Shown here piece after piece: positions 43,875-52,657 of a stretch of DNA of 64,000 nt. The number at the start of each line of letters is the position of its first letter. Positions within the stretch are counted from its first letter, which is position 1. Made by a program: the position numbers and the translations under genes. The notes beneath the pieces are model-generated. The model did not search any database and had not been told where the DNA came from. It was given only the letters and a program-made list of their open reading frames with translations. This stretch comes from Microbacterium aurugineum (GTDB taxonomy: Bacteria > Actinomycetota > Actinomycetes > Actinomycetales > Microbacteriaceae), in NCBI RefSeq assembly GCF_023101205.1, contig NZ_CP078078.1, positions 3,357,411 to 3,421,410 on the forward strand. Reading direction: 5' to 3'.

Positions 43875-44352
43875 CGAGCTCTACCCGCCCGCACAGTACG
43901 GCTGGGGATGGATGCTGCTCGCGATCGGCATCCTGCTCCTGCTGATCGCGGGGGCCTGGCTCCTGATCCTCCTCACGCGCCCCCGGCGCACCCTGTCCGT
44001 CGGCGAGCAGAATGCCGGACAGGCACCCCTGATCGTCGACGTGCTCTCGCAGCTGCGCACCGAGTACCTGACGCGCATCCAGCAGATCGAGACCGACTAC
44101 CGCGAGCGCCGCCTCTCCTCGCGGCAGGCGAACCTCGAGCTCAGCCGCGTCGTGCGGGCGTTCGTCAACGAGTACAGCGGCTTGGAGGCTCCCGTCCTCG
44201 CGCTCGATGACCTCGTGGCACGGGGCGTCCATCCCGCGCTCATCGATGCGATGGGCAGGCACTACTACCCGAGCATCTTCCGGCAGGGACCCGCGATCGA
44301 TCCGGTCGCCGGTGCCGAGGCCGCCCGGACGGTGGTGCGCTCATGGCACTAG
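43861..44352 (+). CDS. Membrane protein of the MoxR operon (DUF4381-like position)
   Basis: 163 residues: one hydrophobic helix near the N-terminus (WMLLAIGILLLLIAGAWLLI) and a soluble alpha-helical domain (LRTEYLTRIQQIETDYRERRLSSRQANLELSRVVRAF in parts). The gene sits between DUF58 and VWA genes and overlaps both, as the small membrane protein does in most MoxR operons. RBS GGAGGT is inside the DUF58 gene. I do not recognise a named family with certainty. Confidence 0.8.
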   Translation: MPGSDELYPPAQYGWGWMLLAIGILLLLIAGAWLLILLTRPRRTLSVGEQNAGQAPLIVDVLSQLRTEYLTRIQQIETDYRERRLSSRQANLELSRVVRAFVNEYSGLEAPVLALDDLVARGVHPALIDAMGRHYYPSIFRQGPAIDPVAGAEAARTVVRSWH

Positions 44353-45329
44353 CGAATCCCTGGGTGCTCTTCGCCGCCGCGGCGGTCGTGCTGATCGCGG
44401 TGGCGATCGGCCTCGTCCTCGGTCTGCGCCGGAGCAGCCGTGGTCGCGCGGCGGACACGGCCCGGATCGCCCGCGCCGAACGGCTCCGCACGCTGCCCAC
44501 CTTCCGTCAGGCGCTGGCGCGGCGGGCGGTGGCGCTCTCGGGCATCCTCGCCCTGGGCGCGGTCACGGCGCTCGTGGCGGGGGTGGTGTCCGCCCGACCG
44601 ATGTCGGCGCAGACCGTCCAACCGGTCAACACGAGCCGCGACATCATGCTGTGCCTCGATGTCTCCGGATCCATGACCGAGGTCGACGTCGAAGTGCTGA
44701 CCGTGTTCGACGAGCTGCTGGACGGCTTCGAAGGTGAGCGGATCGGGCTGACGATCTTCAACAGCTCACCGGTGCAGATCTTCCCGCTCACCGACGACTA
44801 CGACTTCATCCGCGAGCACCTCGAGAGCATGACCCGGAGCTTCGACTACGGCGACCAGGTCCCGGAGCACTGGCTCGGCACACTCAACGGCGACGGCGCC
44901 TCGCTGATCGGCGACGGCCTCGCCGCCTGCACGATGGGCTTCGACCACCCGGACGATGACCGCTCGCGCTCGGTGATCTTCGCCACCGACAACGAGATCA
45001 ACGGCGCCTCGATCGTCACGCTCGACGAAGCGGCTGCCTACGCGGCGTCGAAGGGCGTGCGCGTGTTCGCCCTGAACCCGGTGCAGGGCAAGGACGCGGC
45101 GGTGAGCGCGGAGCTCACGGCCGCCGCCGAAGCCACCGGTGGCGCCGCATTCGGCCTGCGCGACACGACGACCGTCTCCGATATCGTCACCCAGGTGCAG
45201 GAGCAGGAGGCCACCGAGCTGAGGGGAGAGGCGCAGGTGGTCTGGACCGACACCCCGGACCTCTGGATCGCTCTGCTCTCGATCTGCCTCCTCGCCTTCG
45301 TCGTGGTGCTGTGGAGGGTGCGACTGTGA
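44343..45329 (+). CDS. VWA domain-containing membrane protein (BatA-like)
   Basis: 328 residues. One helix near the N-terminus (VLFAAAAVVLIAVAIGLVLGL), a second at ~60-80, then a von Willebrand A domain with a complete metal-ion site DVSGSM (residues ~105-110), and a C-terminal membrane helix (LWIALLSICLLAFVVVLW). The VWA faces outside. Part of the MoxR operon, overlapping both neighbours. Role in an envelope complex is inferred from the family. Confidence 0.9.
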   Translation: MALANPWVLFAAAAVVLIAVAIGLVLGLRRSSRGRAADTARIARAERLRTLPTFRQALARRAVALSGILALGAVTALVAGVVSARPMSAQTVQPVNTSRDIMLCLDVSGSMTEVDVEVLTVFDELLDGFEGERIGLTIFNSSPVQIFPLTDDYDFIREHLESMTRSFDYGDQVPEHWLGTLNGDGASLIGDGLAACTMGFDHPDDDRSRSVIFATDNEINGASIVTLDEAAAYAASKGVRVFALNPVQGKDAAVSAELTAAAEATGGAAFGLRDTTTVSDIVTQVQEQEATELRGEAQVVWTDTPDLWIALLSICLLAFVVVLWRVRL

Positions 45330-46378
45330 TCTTCCATCCCGTACTCGCTCCGTTGCTGATCGCCCTGATCTGCCTCCCGATCATCGCCCTGGTCGTGTGG
45401 ATCCTGGTGCGACCGGCGAAGGCGACGGCGGCTGCCTCGTCCGCACCGGGCTCCCTCGCCGGACACCGCGCCCTGTGGGCCATGCGCCTGGTGCTGGTGC
45501 TCGCCTGCGTCGTGATGCTGCTGCGCCCCGGCATCCCGGGCGGCGCCACCCAGACGCTCGCGACCGACACCGACATCGTGCTCGTCATCGACACCACGGC
45601 GAGCATCGTCGCCGAGGACTGGGGCGACGGGGAACCTCGACTCGACGGCATCCGCGACGACGTGCGCGCGCTGGTCGAGGAGTACCCGGGCGCGCGCTTC
45701 GCCCTGATCACCTCGGATGCCGCCGCCGAGTTGCGGATGCCCCTCACCACCGACACGACGGCCCTCCTGGGTTCGCTGGACGTGCTGCGCCCCGAGGTCA
45801 CCAGCCAGTCGCGCGGGAGTTCGATCGGCATCGCCGCGCCGCTGCTCGCGGAGACACTCACCTCGGCGGCCCAATCCTCACCCGACCGGTCGCGGATGGT
45901 CTTCTACTTCGGTGACGGCGAGCAGACCGTCGACACCCCGCCGGAATCGTTCAGCGCGAGCGAGAAGTACACCGATGCGGGCGGCGTCTTCGGCTACGGC
46001 ACGACCGAGGGCGGACCGATGCGCATCACCACGGGGGATCTCTCGGACAGCGGGACCGGCTATATCCAATACCAGGGGTCCGACGCCCTCTCCGTGATCG
46101 ACGAAGGGAACCTGGAGAGGATCGCCGACCAGCTCGGGGTGGACTACCAGCGTCGGACCGCGGACGCCGAAGCCGTACTGCCCGAGGCGCCGTCGACGAC
46201 GACCGACTACGCCGAGTCCGGAGAGGTCGGCAACGCCATCGAGTTGTACTGGGTCGCGGCGCTCGTCATCCTCCTCATCCTCGGCGTCGAGCTCGCCCGC
46301 GCCACGATGCTGATCGCGCAGCTGCGGCGACTGCGCGCGCCCCGGGAATCCCTCCGGCAACCGGGAGGCACCTCGTGA
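45326..46378 (+). CDS. VWA domain-containing membrane protein (BatB-like, degenerate metal site)
   Basis: 350 residues. N-terminal helices (LLIALICLPIIALVVWILV; LWAMRLVLVLACVVML), VWA domain with VIDTTASIVAE where the usual DxSxS is DTTAS, and a C-terminal helix (LYWVAALVILLILGVELA). The metal-ion site is therefore partly altered, suggesting a structural partner to the first VWA protein. GTG start overlapping the first VWA stop by four bases. Confidence 0.88.
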   Translation: MIFHPVLAPLLIALICLPIIALVVWILVRPAKATAAASSAPGSLAGHRALWAMRLVLVLACVVMLLRPGIPGGATQTLATDTDIVLVIDTTASIVAEDWGDGEPRLDGIRDDVRALVEEYPGARFALITSDAAAELRMPLTTDTTALLGSLDVLRPEVTSQSRGSSIGIAAPLLAETLTSAAQSSPDRSRMVFYFGDGEQTVDTPPESFSASEKYTDAGGVFGYGTTEGGPMRITTGDLSDSGTGYIQYQGSDALSVIDEGNLERIADQLGVDYQRRTADAEAVLPEAPSTTTDYAESGEVGNAIELYWVAALVILLILGVELARATMLIAQLRRLRAPRESLRQPGGTS

Positions 46379-47118
46379 CGATGACGAACGATGCCGCCGC
46401 CGCACTCCTGCGGTCGAATCGGCGACGCCGCCGCGTCCGTCGATGGGTCGCCATCGGCACCCTTCCGCTCACTCTCGCCGCGCTGTTCTTCGTGGGCAAG
46501 CTGCTGAGCATGTACGCGTTCGCGCACCAGGCGATCACCGCCTACGTGGTCGACGACTTCGCGGGCTCGGAGGCGGCGGCGCGCGGACAGAGCTTCCTCA
46601 ACTGGTTCGAGCCGTACAAGGCCCCCTTCAACATCGGCACGGCGCTCGGAGCGGCCGAACAGCTGCCGCAGGCGAGGGCGGAGCTCGAAGAGGCGCTCCG
46701 CCTGGCCACCGGGCTCGAAGTGTGCGGGGTGCGGATCAACCTGGCTCTCGTCGTCGAGCGCATGGGCGACGCCGCACGCGCCGGCGGCGATGGCGCGACC
46801 GCGGCCCAGCTCTACGGTGAAGCCCTGGCGATCACCGCCGAGACGCCGGAGGAGTGTCACAGCGAGGAGGCGCAGGAGCAGTCGTCCGATCCTCAGCGCG
46901 ACATGTCCGACACGCTCGACAGCACCGAGGACCGCCTGAAGCAGAAGCAGCAGGAGCAGGATCAGCAGCAGCCCCCGCCTCCGCAGCCGAACGAGGACGA
47001 GCAGCCGTCCGAGGACAAGCTCCAGGATCTTCAGGACAAGCTCGAGCAGGGCACCCAGGAGCGCGACCAGCAGCTGGGCGAGGATCCCGGCGGGTCGGGA
47101 ACGGAAAAGCCGTGGTGA
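46375..47118 (+). CDS. TPR-like membrane protein of the MoxR operon
   Basis: 247 residues. One hydrophobic helix (residues ~25-48), then an extracytoplasmic-looking region with TPR-like helices (EEALRLATGLEVCGVRINLALVVERMGDAARA in parts), and a very polar Gln/Glu/Pro/Asp-rich C-terminal third (KQKQQEQDQQQPPPPQP). GTG start overlaps the preceding stop. This resembles BatE/BatC-type partners that carry tetratricopeptides, though it was not matched to a named family. Confidence 0.78.
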   Translation: MTMTNDAAAALLRSNRRRRRVRRWVAIGTLPLTLAALFFVGKLLSMYAFAHQAITAYVVDDFAGSEAAARGQSFLNWFEPYKAPFNIGTALGAAEQLPQARAELEEALRLATGLEVCGVRINLALVVERMGDAARAGGDGATAAQLYGEALAITAETPEECHSEEAQEQSSDPQRDMSDTLDSTEDRLKQKQQEQDQQQPPPPQPNEDEQPSEDKLQDLQDKLEQGTQERDQQLGEDPGGSGTEKPW

Positions 47119-48215
47119 TGGATCACGAGAAGCAGAGGGCCCGCTACCTCGCGGGGACCGAAGGTGCGCCCCCGGTCCCCCCTCCCGGCGGGTACCGCGG
47201 CGCACGCCGCGAGGCCTTCGTGCCCTCCCCCCCTGCCGCGGTCTCCGTCTCCGTCGAGGAGGAGCCGAAGAAGCCCGCCAACGCTCTCGGGTGGACGGCC
47301 CTCACCGTGGCGGTCCTGTTCGCCCTGACGCTGCTGGGCACACTGCTGGCCGGCAGCACCGACATCCTCTACAGCGTCACGATGGTGACCGCTCAGCTCG
47401 TCGTGGTCGCCACGGTCATCGCCGCTCTGCTCTCACCGCGGGGACGCCTGCTGGGGGCGATCGCCCTGGTCGTCACGATCCTGTTCAACGTCGCCACCGT
47501 CGGCGGGATGAGCGCCCTGCAGACGTCGGCCTCCGGCAACTACGAGGGCATGAAGTCCGCCGAGCAGAAGCACGCGGAGGCGTATCCCGGGATCAAGGGC
47601 ACGGATCCGCAGCAGACGCTTGCACAGCAGTCCCTGGAAGACGTGCGGGCACAGTCGGAGTCGCTCTTCGCCGACATCCGTGCGCGGCTCACCGACGAGT
47701 TCGGGTACACCTGGGTCGCGGTGGGCGACGAAGACCTGCGGCCGGAGCGCAACGGGTACGGCGGGGAGTCGATGCTGGTGGAGTACACCTCTCAGGGCTG
47801 GGCCACCGAGCAGCCGATCCAGGACGACGATCGCAAGTACGCGGTGATGGCCGTCATCAACGAGGTGGTCATCGAACACGGGCTGTGGGAGCTGTACTCG
47901 TTCAACGACCCCGCCATCTCCGGCATCGACCCGGGGATGATCACGAAGCTGTACGGCAGCGACGACCCCCGCTCGCAGCACACGTGGGAGTACTACACCG
48001 AGAACTACCCGGATCCGCTGCGCTTCTACGCCGACATCCACGACCTCTCGAACGATCAGGACGGCGGATTCCTCGCGGCACGCAAGGCGCAGCAGGCCCG
48101 CACCGGGGAGCCGCTCGAGGGCCTTCAGCTGTTCGTGCTCGCGAGTGGGGTGCTCAGCGACGCCGATCGCGAGGAGTTCGAGACGCGGCTGCAGGACTAC
48201 CCGGGCTACGAGTAG
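47118..48215 (+). CDS. Hypothetical membrane protein, last gene of the MoxR operon
   Basis: 365 residues. A cytoplasmic Pro/Ala-rich N-terminus (1-58), three hydrophobic segments (ALGWTALTVAVLFALTLLGTLLAG in parts; VTMVTAQLVVVATVIAALL; LLGAIALVVTILFNVATV), then a large soluble domain of ~240 residues with no recognisable motif. TGATG overlap with the preceding gene. Function unknown; the tight coupling suggests a component of the same envelope complex. Confidence 0.75.
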   Translation: MDHEKQRARYLAGTEGAPPVPPPGGYRGARREAFVPSPPAAVSVSVEEEPKKPANALGWTALTVAVLFALTLLGTLLAGSTDILYSVTMVTAQLVVVATVIAALLSPRGRLLGAIALVVTILFNVATVGGMSALQTSASGNYEGMKSAEQKHAEAYPGIKGTDPQQTLAQQSLEDVRAQSESLFADIRARLTDEFGYTWVAVGDEDLRPERNGYGGESMLVEYTSQGWATEQPIQDDDRKYAVMAVINEVVIEHGLWELYSFNDPAISGIDPGMITKLYGSDDPRSQHTWEYYTENYPDPLRFYADIHDLSNDQDGGFLAARKAQQARTGEPLEGLQLFVLASGVLSDADREEFETRLQDYPGYE

Positions 48216-48231
48216 CCGAGGCGCAGGGTCC

Positions 48232-49227
48232 TCAGGCGCTGAGGGTCAGCAGCATCCGGGCGAGCACGTAGCGGGCGTGTCCGCGGGAGGTCCGCGGGTC
48301 GTAGCCAAGAATCACCACGAGCGCCGCCATCCGCTCCTGCACGCTGGAGTGGTGTCTTCCCAGGCGCACCGCCGCCGCCCGCACGCTCTGCTCCTCGATG
48401 ACGGCGTCGAGCAGTTCGCGGCTTCGGTCGTCGAGCGCGGCGAGCGCGGCCGCATCCGGGTGGAGGGGGCCGGCGTCCGCGGCCTCCGCGACGAGCAGGA
48501 GCCCTCCGAGGTCGGCGGCATCGACGACCGGTTCCGCGGGATCGGTGAGCCGGACTGCCACCAGAGCGGAAGACCACGATCGCGGAAGCTGCTCTCCCGT
48601 GCCGGCGACCCCGAGACCCAGCCGCAGCTCCGCACCGTCGGGCCAGGCGTCCCGCGCCTCGGTGGAGGCATCCAGGATCGTCGCCCGCGTGAGTCCGTGC
48701 CGGGTGGCGACCACGGCGGACGGATGCTGCGGCAGGGGTGCCGGGTCAGGAGGAGAGGCGACCATCCGCAGTGTCTCGTCGGTGAGACGAAGGCGCGGCA
48801 GTGCGGCGGCCCTCTCATCGGCGCCGGCGTAGGAGCTGATCGCCAGTTCGACGGCGCTCTCCGGTCCCACCGCGCGACGTGCCCGGATGATGCCGAGCGC
48901 GAGGCTGAGCCGTTCCAGGATCATCGCGTCGTTGGTGTGGGGATCGCCGTCGCGCTCGATCCAGGCGACGGCGTCCGGGCCGCTCTCCCGGATGAGCCAG
49001 GCGGGCGACGGCTCGATGGGGTCGATGCGCACCCCGTCCGCGCGCACGCGCACGATCTGCCGGCCGTCGCGGTGTCCCGCGGTCGCGCCGCTGAGCACCG
49101 CGGCACCCCGCAGCATGCTCTCGACGCCGACGGAACGGGCCACGAGGGCGTCGAAGTACGTGACGACCTTGAGCGTCTCGCTGGCATCCGGGTCGAGGGC
49201 GGTGAGCCGCCCCAGCAGGTCTTGCAT
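48232..49227 (-). CDS. PucR/CdaR-type helix-turn-helix regulator
   Basis: 331 residues. The C-terminal ~60 residues are the PucR-type HTH (LLDAVIEEQSVRAAAVRLGRHHSSVQERMAAL). The N-terminal part contains an alpha/beta region without a recognised sensor fold. The ATG at 49227 is preceded by GGAG six bases away; the ATG at 49239 is an alternative. Regulates an unknown target; the neighbouring esterase gene is separated by a strong hairpin and is on the same strand upstream. Confidence 0.8.
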   Translation of the reverse strand: MQDLLGRLTALDPDASETLKVVTYFDALVARSVGVESMLRGAAVLSGATAGHRDGRQIVRVRADGVRIDPIEPSPAWLIRESGPDAVAWIERDGDPHTNDAMILERLSLALGIIRARRAVGPESAVELAISSYAGADERAAALPRLRLTDETLRMVASPPDPAPLPQHPSAVVATRHGLTRATILDASTEARDAWPDGAELRLGLGVAGTGEQLPRSWSSALVAVRLTDPAEPVVDAADLGGLLLVAEAADAGPLHPDAAALAALDDRSRELLDAVIEEQSVRAAAVRLGRHHSSVQERMAALVVILGYDPRTSRGHARYVLARMLLTLSA

Positions 49228-49277
49228 GTCGGGCTCCATCGCGCGGGGATTCCACCCTACGGGGTCGACGTGCCGTG

Positions 49278-49336
49278 CTCCCGTCGCACTCTCTGCCGCC
49301 CCGAGGGCCGGAAACGGGCAGGGAGTGCGACGGGAG
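49278..49336 (-). terminator. Long hairpin after the esterase gene
   Basis: 20-bp arms with one mismatch (49278-49297 and 49317-49336; CTCCCGTCGCACTC outer part), 19-base loop, 24 bases past the esterase stop. Also a possible member of the palindromic repeats. Confidence 0.6.
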
Positions 49337-49359
49337 GGGTCCGGGCACGGAATCCGGAC

Positions 49360-50331
49360 TCAGGAGAGCAGGCGGTTCACCCAGTTGTCGCGGGCCGCGA
49401 GCATGGCCTGCGCGACGGCGGCGTGCGGGGCGAACATGTCGAAGCCGTGGAACCCTCCGGCCCAGACGTGCAGTTCGGCCTGGACGCCGGCTTCCCACAG
49501 CTTCGTGGCGTACGCGACGTCCTCGTCGCGGAACACCTCGGCGCTGCCGCAGTCGATGAACGCGGGCGGGAGGCCGGAGAGGTCGGTGGCGCGGGCGGGT
49601 GCCGCGTAGATCGACACGTCGTCCGTGCCCTTGCGGTCGCCGAGGAGCGCCGACCATCCGGTGACGTTCGAGCCGCGGTCCCAGACGCCGATCCCATCGA
49701 TCTGATGCGTCGACACCGACGCATCACGATCGTCGAGCATCGGGTAGATGAGCAGCTGACCGATCAGCTCAGGACCCTTCCGGTCACGGGCGAGGAGGGC
49801 GGTGCCCGCCGCCAGCCCGCCCCCGGCGCTGCCGCCACCGATCAGCAGCCGCGACGTGTCGATGCCGAGCTCGTCGGCGTGCTCCGCGGTCCACCGCAGC
49901 CCCGCGTAGCAGTCCTCGACGGGATAGGGGTCGGGGAACTCCGGAGCGAGTCGGTATTCGACCGTGACGATGACTCCGTTGAATCGCTCCGCCCAGTCGA
50001 GGAATCCGACCACGCCGAGCCAGCGGTTGCCGATGATCATGCCGCCGCCGTGCGTGTGGAAGAACCCGGGGCCGGTGCCCGTGCGTCCTTCCTTCTCGAT
50101 CACGGAGACGACGATCTCATCGCCCTCGTGTCCGGCGATCGTGACGTCCCGCCGCGTGAAGCCCCGCTCCGCGAGCGCCGCGAAGATCTCCTCATCCCCG
50201 CTCACGGGCGACTGCCGGAGCAGCGGGATCATCTCGGGCGTCAGCGTGGGTGGCAGCTGGTCGCCGACGAGGGCGAGCGCGGCTTCGAGCTCGGGATCGA
50301 AGGGCGGTCGTGCCAGGGTCGTGTCCGTCAT
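49360..50331 (-). CDS. Alpha/beta hydrolase (acetyl-esterase/HSL family)
   Basis: 323 residues. Oxyanion motif FFHTHGGGM (HGGG), nucleophile region LLIGGGSAGGGLA (GxSAG), acid in DEDVAY and histidine in FHGFDMF. This is the hormone-sensitive-lipase-like family that hydrolyses short-chain acyl esters. The Asp normally at GDSAG is Gly here (GGSAG). ATG 50331 has AAGGAG five bases upstream. Substrate unknown. Confidence 0.88.
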   Translation of the reverse strand: MTDTTLARPPFDPELEAALALVGDQLPPTLTPEMIPLLRQSPVSGDEEIFAALAERGFTRRDVTIAGHEGDEIVVSVIEKEGRTGTGPGFFHTHGGGMIIGNRWLGVVGFLDWAERFNGVIVTVEYRLAPEFPDPYPVEDCYAGLRWTAEHADELGIDTSRLLIGGGSAGGGLAAGTALLARDRKGPELIGQLLIYPMLDDRDASVSTHQIDGIGVWDRGSNVTGWSALLGDRKGTDDVSIYAAPARATDLSGLPPAFIDCGSAEVFRDEDVAYATKLWEAGVQAELHVWAGGFHGFDMFAPHAAVAQAMLAARDNWVNRLLS

Positions 50332-50403
50332 CAGAACTCCTTTGTCCTCGGCCGCCGTCGCGGCGGCGTCTCGCCAGACTCGCGCACGCGAAACCCGAGG
50401 ATA

Positions 50404-50452
50404 ACCCGCCACCCGAGGCCGATCCGACGCATTCCGTCCGCCGGGTGGCGGG
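50404..50452. repeat. Hairpin between the esterase and PNPOx-like genes
   Basis: Arms ACCCGCCACCCG (50404-50415) and CGGGTGGCGGGT (50441-50452), perfect 12 bp, 25-base loop, within the divergent region. Confidence 0.65.
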
Positions 50453-50535
50453 TGCCTCCCCTCCCCGGTGGAGGTGTCCCTTGAACACGCTTCCCCCCGT
50501 GGATAGCCTGGCGCCACAGGGAAAGGAAGGCGCGG

Positions 50536-50943
50536 ATGATCCGAGTTCTCGATGAACAGCAGTCCGCCGAGTTGCTGCGCACCACCACGATCGGCCGCAT
50601 CGGTTTCGTGCACGACGGCCGCGTGCAGATCCTGCCCGTGAACTACGTCGTCTCCGGCCACGACCTGCTTCTCCGCACCGCGCCCGAGGGACTGCTGGCC
50701 GAGCTGACGCACGAGCCGGCGGACGTCTCGTTCGAGGTGGACTATCACGACCCCCTCGGCAGCACCGCCTGGAGCGTCCTGATGCACGGGCCGCTGTCCC
50801 GGGTGCCCGAGGAGAAGGCGGCCGGCGCCGGAGCTCGCGTGACCCCGTGGGCCGGGAGCGAACGGGACCTCCCCCTGGCGTTCCACATCGAGCACATCAC
50901 GGGGCGCATCGTCCGTCGAGACCAGGAGCACGGAGAGACCTGA
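50536..50943 (+). CDS. Pyridoxamine 5'-phosphate oxidase-like flavoprotein
   Basis: 135 residues, split beta-barrel of the PNPOx-like/DUF1697-neighbour type: LRTTTIGRIGFVHDGRVQILPVNYVVSGHDLLLRT at residues 14-50 in parts, then VSFEVDYHDPLG. Such proteins bind FMN, F420 or haem and are abundant in actinobacteria; real substrates are mostly unknown. RBS AAGGAAGG upstream. Confidence 0.85.
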   Translation: MIRVLDEQQSAELLRTTTIGRIGFVHDGRVQILPVNYVVSGHDLLLRTAPEGLLAELTHEPADVSFEVDYHDPLGSTAWSVLMHGPLSRVPEEKAAGAGARVTPWAGSERDLPLAFHIEHITGRIVRRDQEHGET

Positions 50944-50974
50944 TCGCCGGCGGCGGGGTGTTCGCCGCGCGTCG

Positions 50975-51691
50975 TCAGCTCGCCAGGGCCAGCCCTGCGG
51001 CGAGCGCGAACCCCAGCACGGTCGCGAGGCCCGTGGACTCCTTCGCCTTCGACTGCGCCTCGGGGATCATCGAGTCCACGAGCATCACCAACAGCGCACC
51101 GGCCGCGAAGCCGCTCGCCGCCGAGCGGAAGTCATCCCCGGTCACGCTCGCCAGCCCGAATCCGGCAACCGTCGCGAGCGCGCAGATCACGGCGACGCCC
51201 GCCCACAGCAGGAGCACCCGAGACTTCGCCATCCCGCCTTCGAGCAGGTCAGCGGCCGAGCCGATCGATTCGGGAAGGTTCGACACCAGGATGGCGACCA
51301 CGAGCGCGATGCTGACCGGCTCCCCCGAGGCGAGGCCGATCCCGAGCACGAGCTGCTCCGGGATGCCGTCGAGCAGCGCTCCGACCGCGAGCTGGCCGCC
51401 GCCCGCCTCGGCCTTGGTCTTCGCGGCACGGGCGTCGAGGATGCGATCGGCGATGTAGTAGCTGATCGCTCCGGCCGCGACACCGATCACCAGGGGGATG
51501 GGGCCGGCGAGATCCAGCCCCTCCTCCCAGAGCTCGAACGCGATCGACGCCATCAGCGCGCCCGCGCCGAAGCCCAGGACGATACCGAGCCACCGCGGCG
51601 GCCACTTCCGGAGCAGCGCGAGCACCGCACCGATGAACAGCGGTGCCGCCGCGACCGCACCCCACAGGATTGCTCCACCCATGTCCGCCAT
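50975..51691 (-). CDS. ZIP-type metal transporter
   Basis: 238 residues with eight hydrophobic helices. The ZIP-family metal region is seen in GALLDGIPEQLVLGIGLA, where the usual H-x-x-P is DGIPE, and VAILVSNLPESIGS. The replacement of the histidine by Asp is seen in the ZupT/GufA-like subgroup with altered metal choice. ATG 51691 has GGAGGTC upstream. Substrate (Zn, Fe, Mn) cannot be told. Confidence 0.78.
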   Translation of the reverse strand: MADMGGAILWGAVAAAPLFIGAVLALLRKWPPRWLGIVLGFGAGALMASIAFELWEEGLDLAGPIPLVIGVAAGAISYYIADRILDARAAKTKAEAGGGQLAVGALLDGIPEQLVLGIGLASGEPVSIALVVAILVSNLPESIGSAADLLEGGMAKSRVLLLWAGVAVICALATVAGFGLASVTGDDFRSAASGFAAGALLVMLVDSMIPEAQSKAKESTGLATVLGFALAAGLALAS

Positions 51692-51753
51692 GTCCGACCT
51701 CCGTCGGCCCACTCTTGCACCTCTGGGGCCTCCCCGCCGCTCCGACTTCGGCC

Positions 51754-51830
51754 AAAACGGAGACGTGTCGTGCGTCCGTCGGCGAGTCGCGCCTCGACAC
51801 GCCGCCCCGCGCCCGCCACTCCTCCGTTTT
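51754..51830. repeat. Nested palindrome upstream of the ZIP gene
   Basis: AAAACGGAG (51754-51762) and CTCCGTTTT (51822-51830), with inner GACGTGTCG / CGACACG arms. Total 77 bp. Lies in the 164-base gap between the ZIP gene and the frameshifted gene; otherwise nothing assignable there. Confidence 0.55.
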
Positions 51831-51855
51831 CGCCTCCGGAGGCCGAGGACGTCAC

Positions 51856-52342
51856 TCAGTCGGAGTAGTTCGCGTTCGGGGTGACGAACGTCGCGGTGTA
51901 TTCCTCGGTGCACGGAGTCAGGACGTACACCTTCCCCCAGCCCCCGCCCAGGAGCAACGGATCGTCCTGCTGGAAGCGCGTGTGCCGTTCGCCCGCCCCG
52001 ATGATGACCCCGCCTGCATCGTCCGTCCGCCACCTCGCCTTCCCCGCGACCGGGATCACGTCTCCGTCGAGACACACGCGCCCGTCATCGAGCGTCCGCT
52101 CGTCCGACCCCAGCATCAGCGCCGACACCTCAGCGACGCCGTCTTCATGGAGAGTGAACCCGGTGTGTTCCGGGGCCCTCTTCGAAGCCGTGATACGTCG
52201 CCGGGAAAGTCAGATGCGCGCCCATGTCCTGCCGCGCGAGCGTCGATCCGCGGAAGCTCTGAAACGCCACGACGAGAAGCACTGCGAGGATCACGCCTCC
52301 TGCGACGAACCACCACAGTCCACGGAACCGCGCTCTCTGCAT
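51856..52342 (-). pseudogene. Frameshifted membrane-anchored protein gene
   Basis: Two overlapping frames make one protein. The first, from ATG 52342, has a membrane anchor (WWFVAGGVILAVLLVVAF) and reads to FEEGP, then goes out of frame to a stop at 52145. The second, read from about 52170, continues with HTGFTLHEDGVAEVSALM and reaches the stop at 51856. Removing one base from the GGGG run at 52172-52175 (plus strand) joins them as FEEGPEHTGFTLH. So a one-base insertion, or a sequencing error in the run, breaks a ~160-residue gene. No named family was recognised. Confidence 0.65.
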
Positions 52343-52401
52343 GCGAGCACTGTATCGACGCTGCCTGCGCGTCCGCCGCCGATATGAAGCACTCGTTTGC
52401 C

Positions 52402-52420
52402 ACCATTCGAATGGTACGGT
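52402..52420 (+). promoter_or_regulatory. Palindromic operator and -10 box of the toxin-antitoxin pair
   Basis: ACCATTCGAATGGT (52402-52415) is a perfect 14-bp palindrome. It abuts a -10-like TACGGT (52415-52420) six bases before the antitoxin ATG, so the transcript may be leaderless. Autoregulation by the AbrB-type antitoxin is typical. Confidence 0.6.
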
Positions 52421-52426
52421 CATGGC

Positions 52427-52657
52427 ATGAGAGCAACCATGGACAAGGCAGGGCGGATCGTGATCCCGGCCGCGCTCCGTGAGCGCGTCGGATTGATCCC
52501 CGGCCCGGTCGATCTCCTCCTCGACGGCAACGCCATCCGGATCGAGATCGACGCTCCGGACAACCTCATCGAGAAGGATGGTCGTCTCGTCATCACAGGC
52601 GGCCCGACACTCACCGTGGACGAGATCCGGGAGCTCCGACTTGCCGATCAGCGCTGA
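52427..52657 (+). CDS. AbrB/MazE-type antitoxin (VapB-like)
   Basis: 76 residues. The swapped-hairpin DNA-binding domain is MDKAGRIVIPAALRERVGL, residues ~5-23, the AbrB/SpoVT hallmark. The C-terminal part (TLTVDEIRELRLADQR) should bind and neutralise the PIN toxin encoded next. The ATG at 52427 is chosen over the one at 52439 because of the possible leaderless promoter. Overlaps the toxin gene by 17 bases. Confidence 0.87.
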   Translation: MRATMDKAGRIVIPAALRERVGLIPGPVDLLLDGNAIRIEIDAPDNLIEKDGRLVITGGPTLTVDEIRELRLADQR

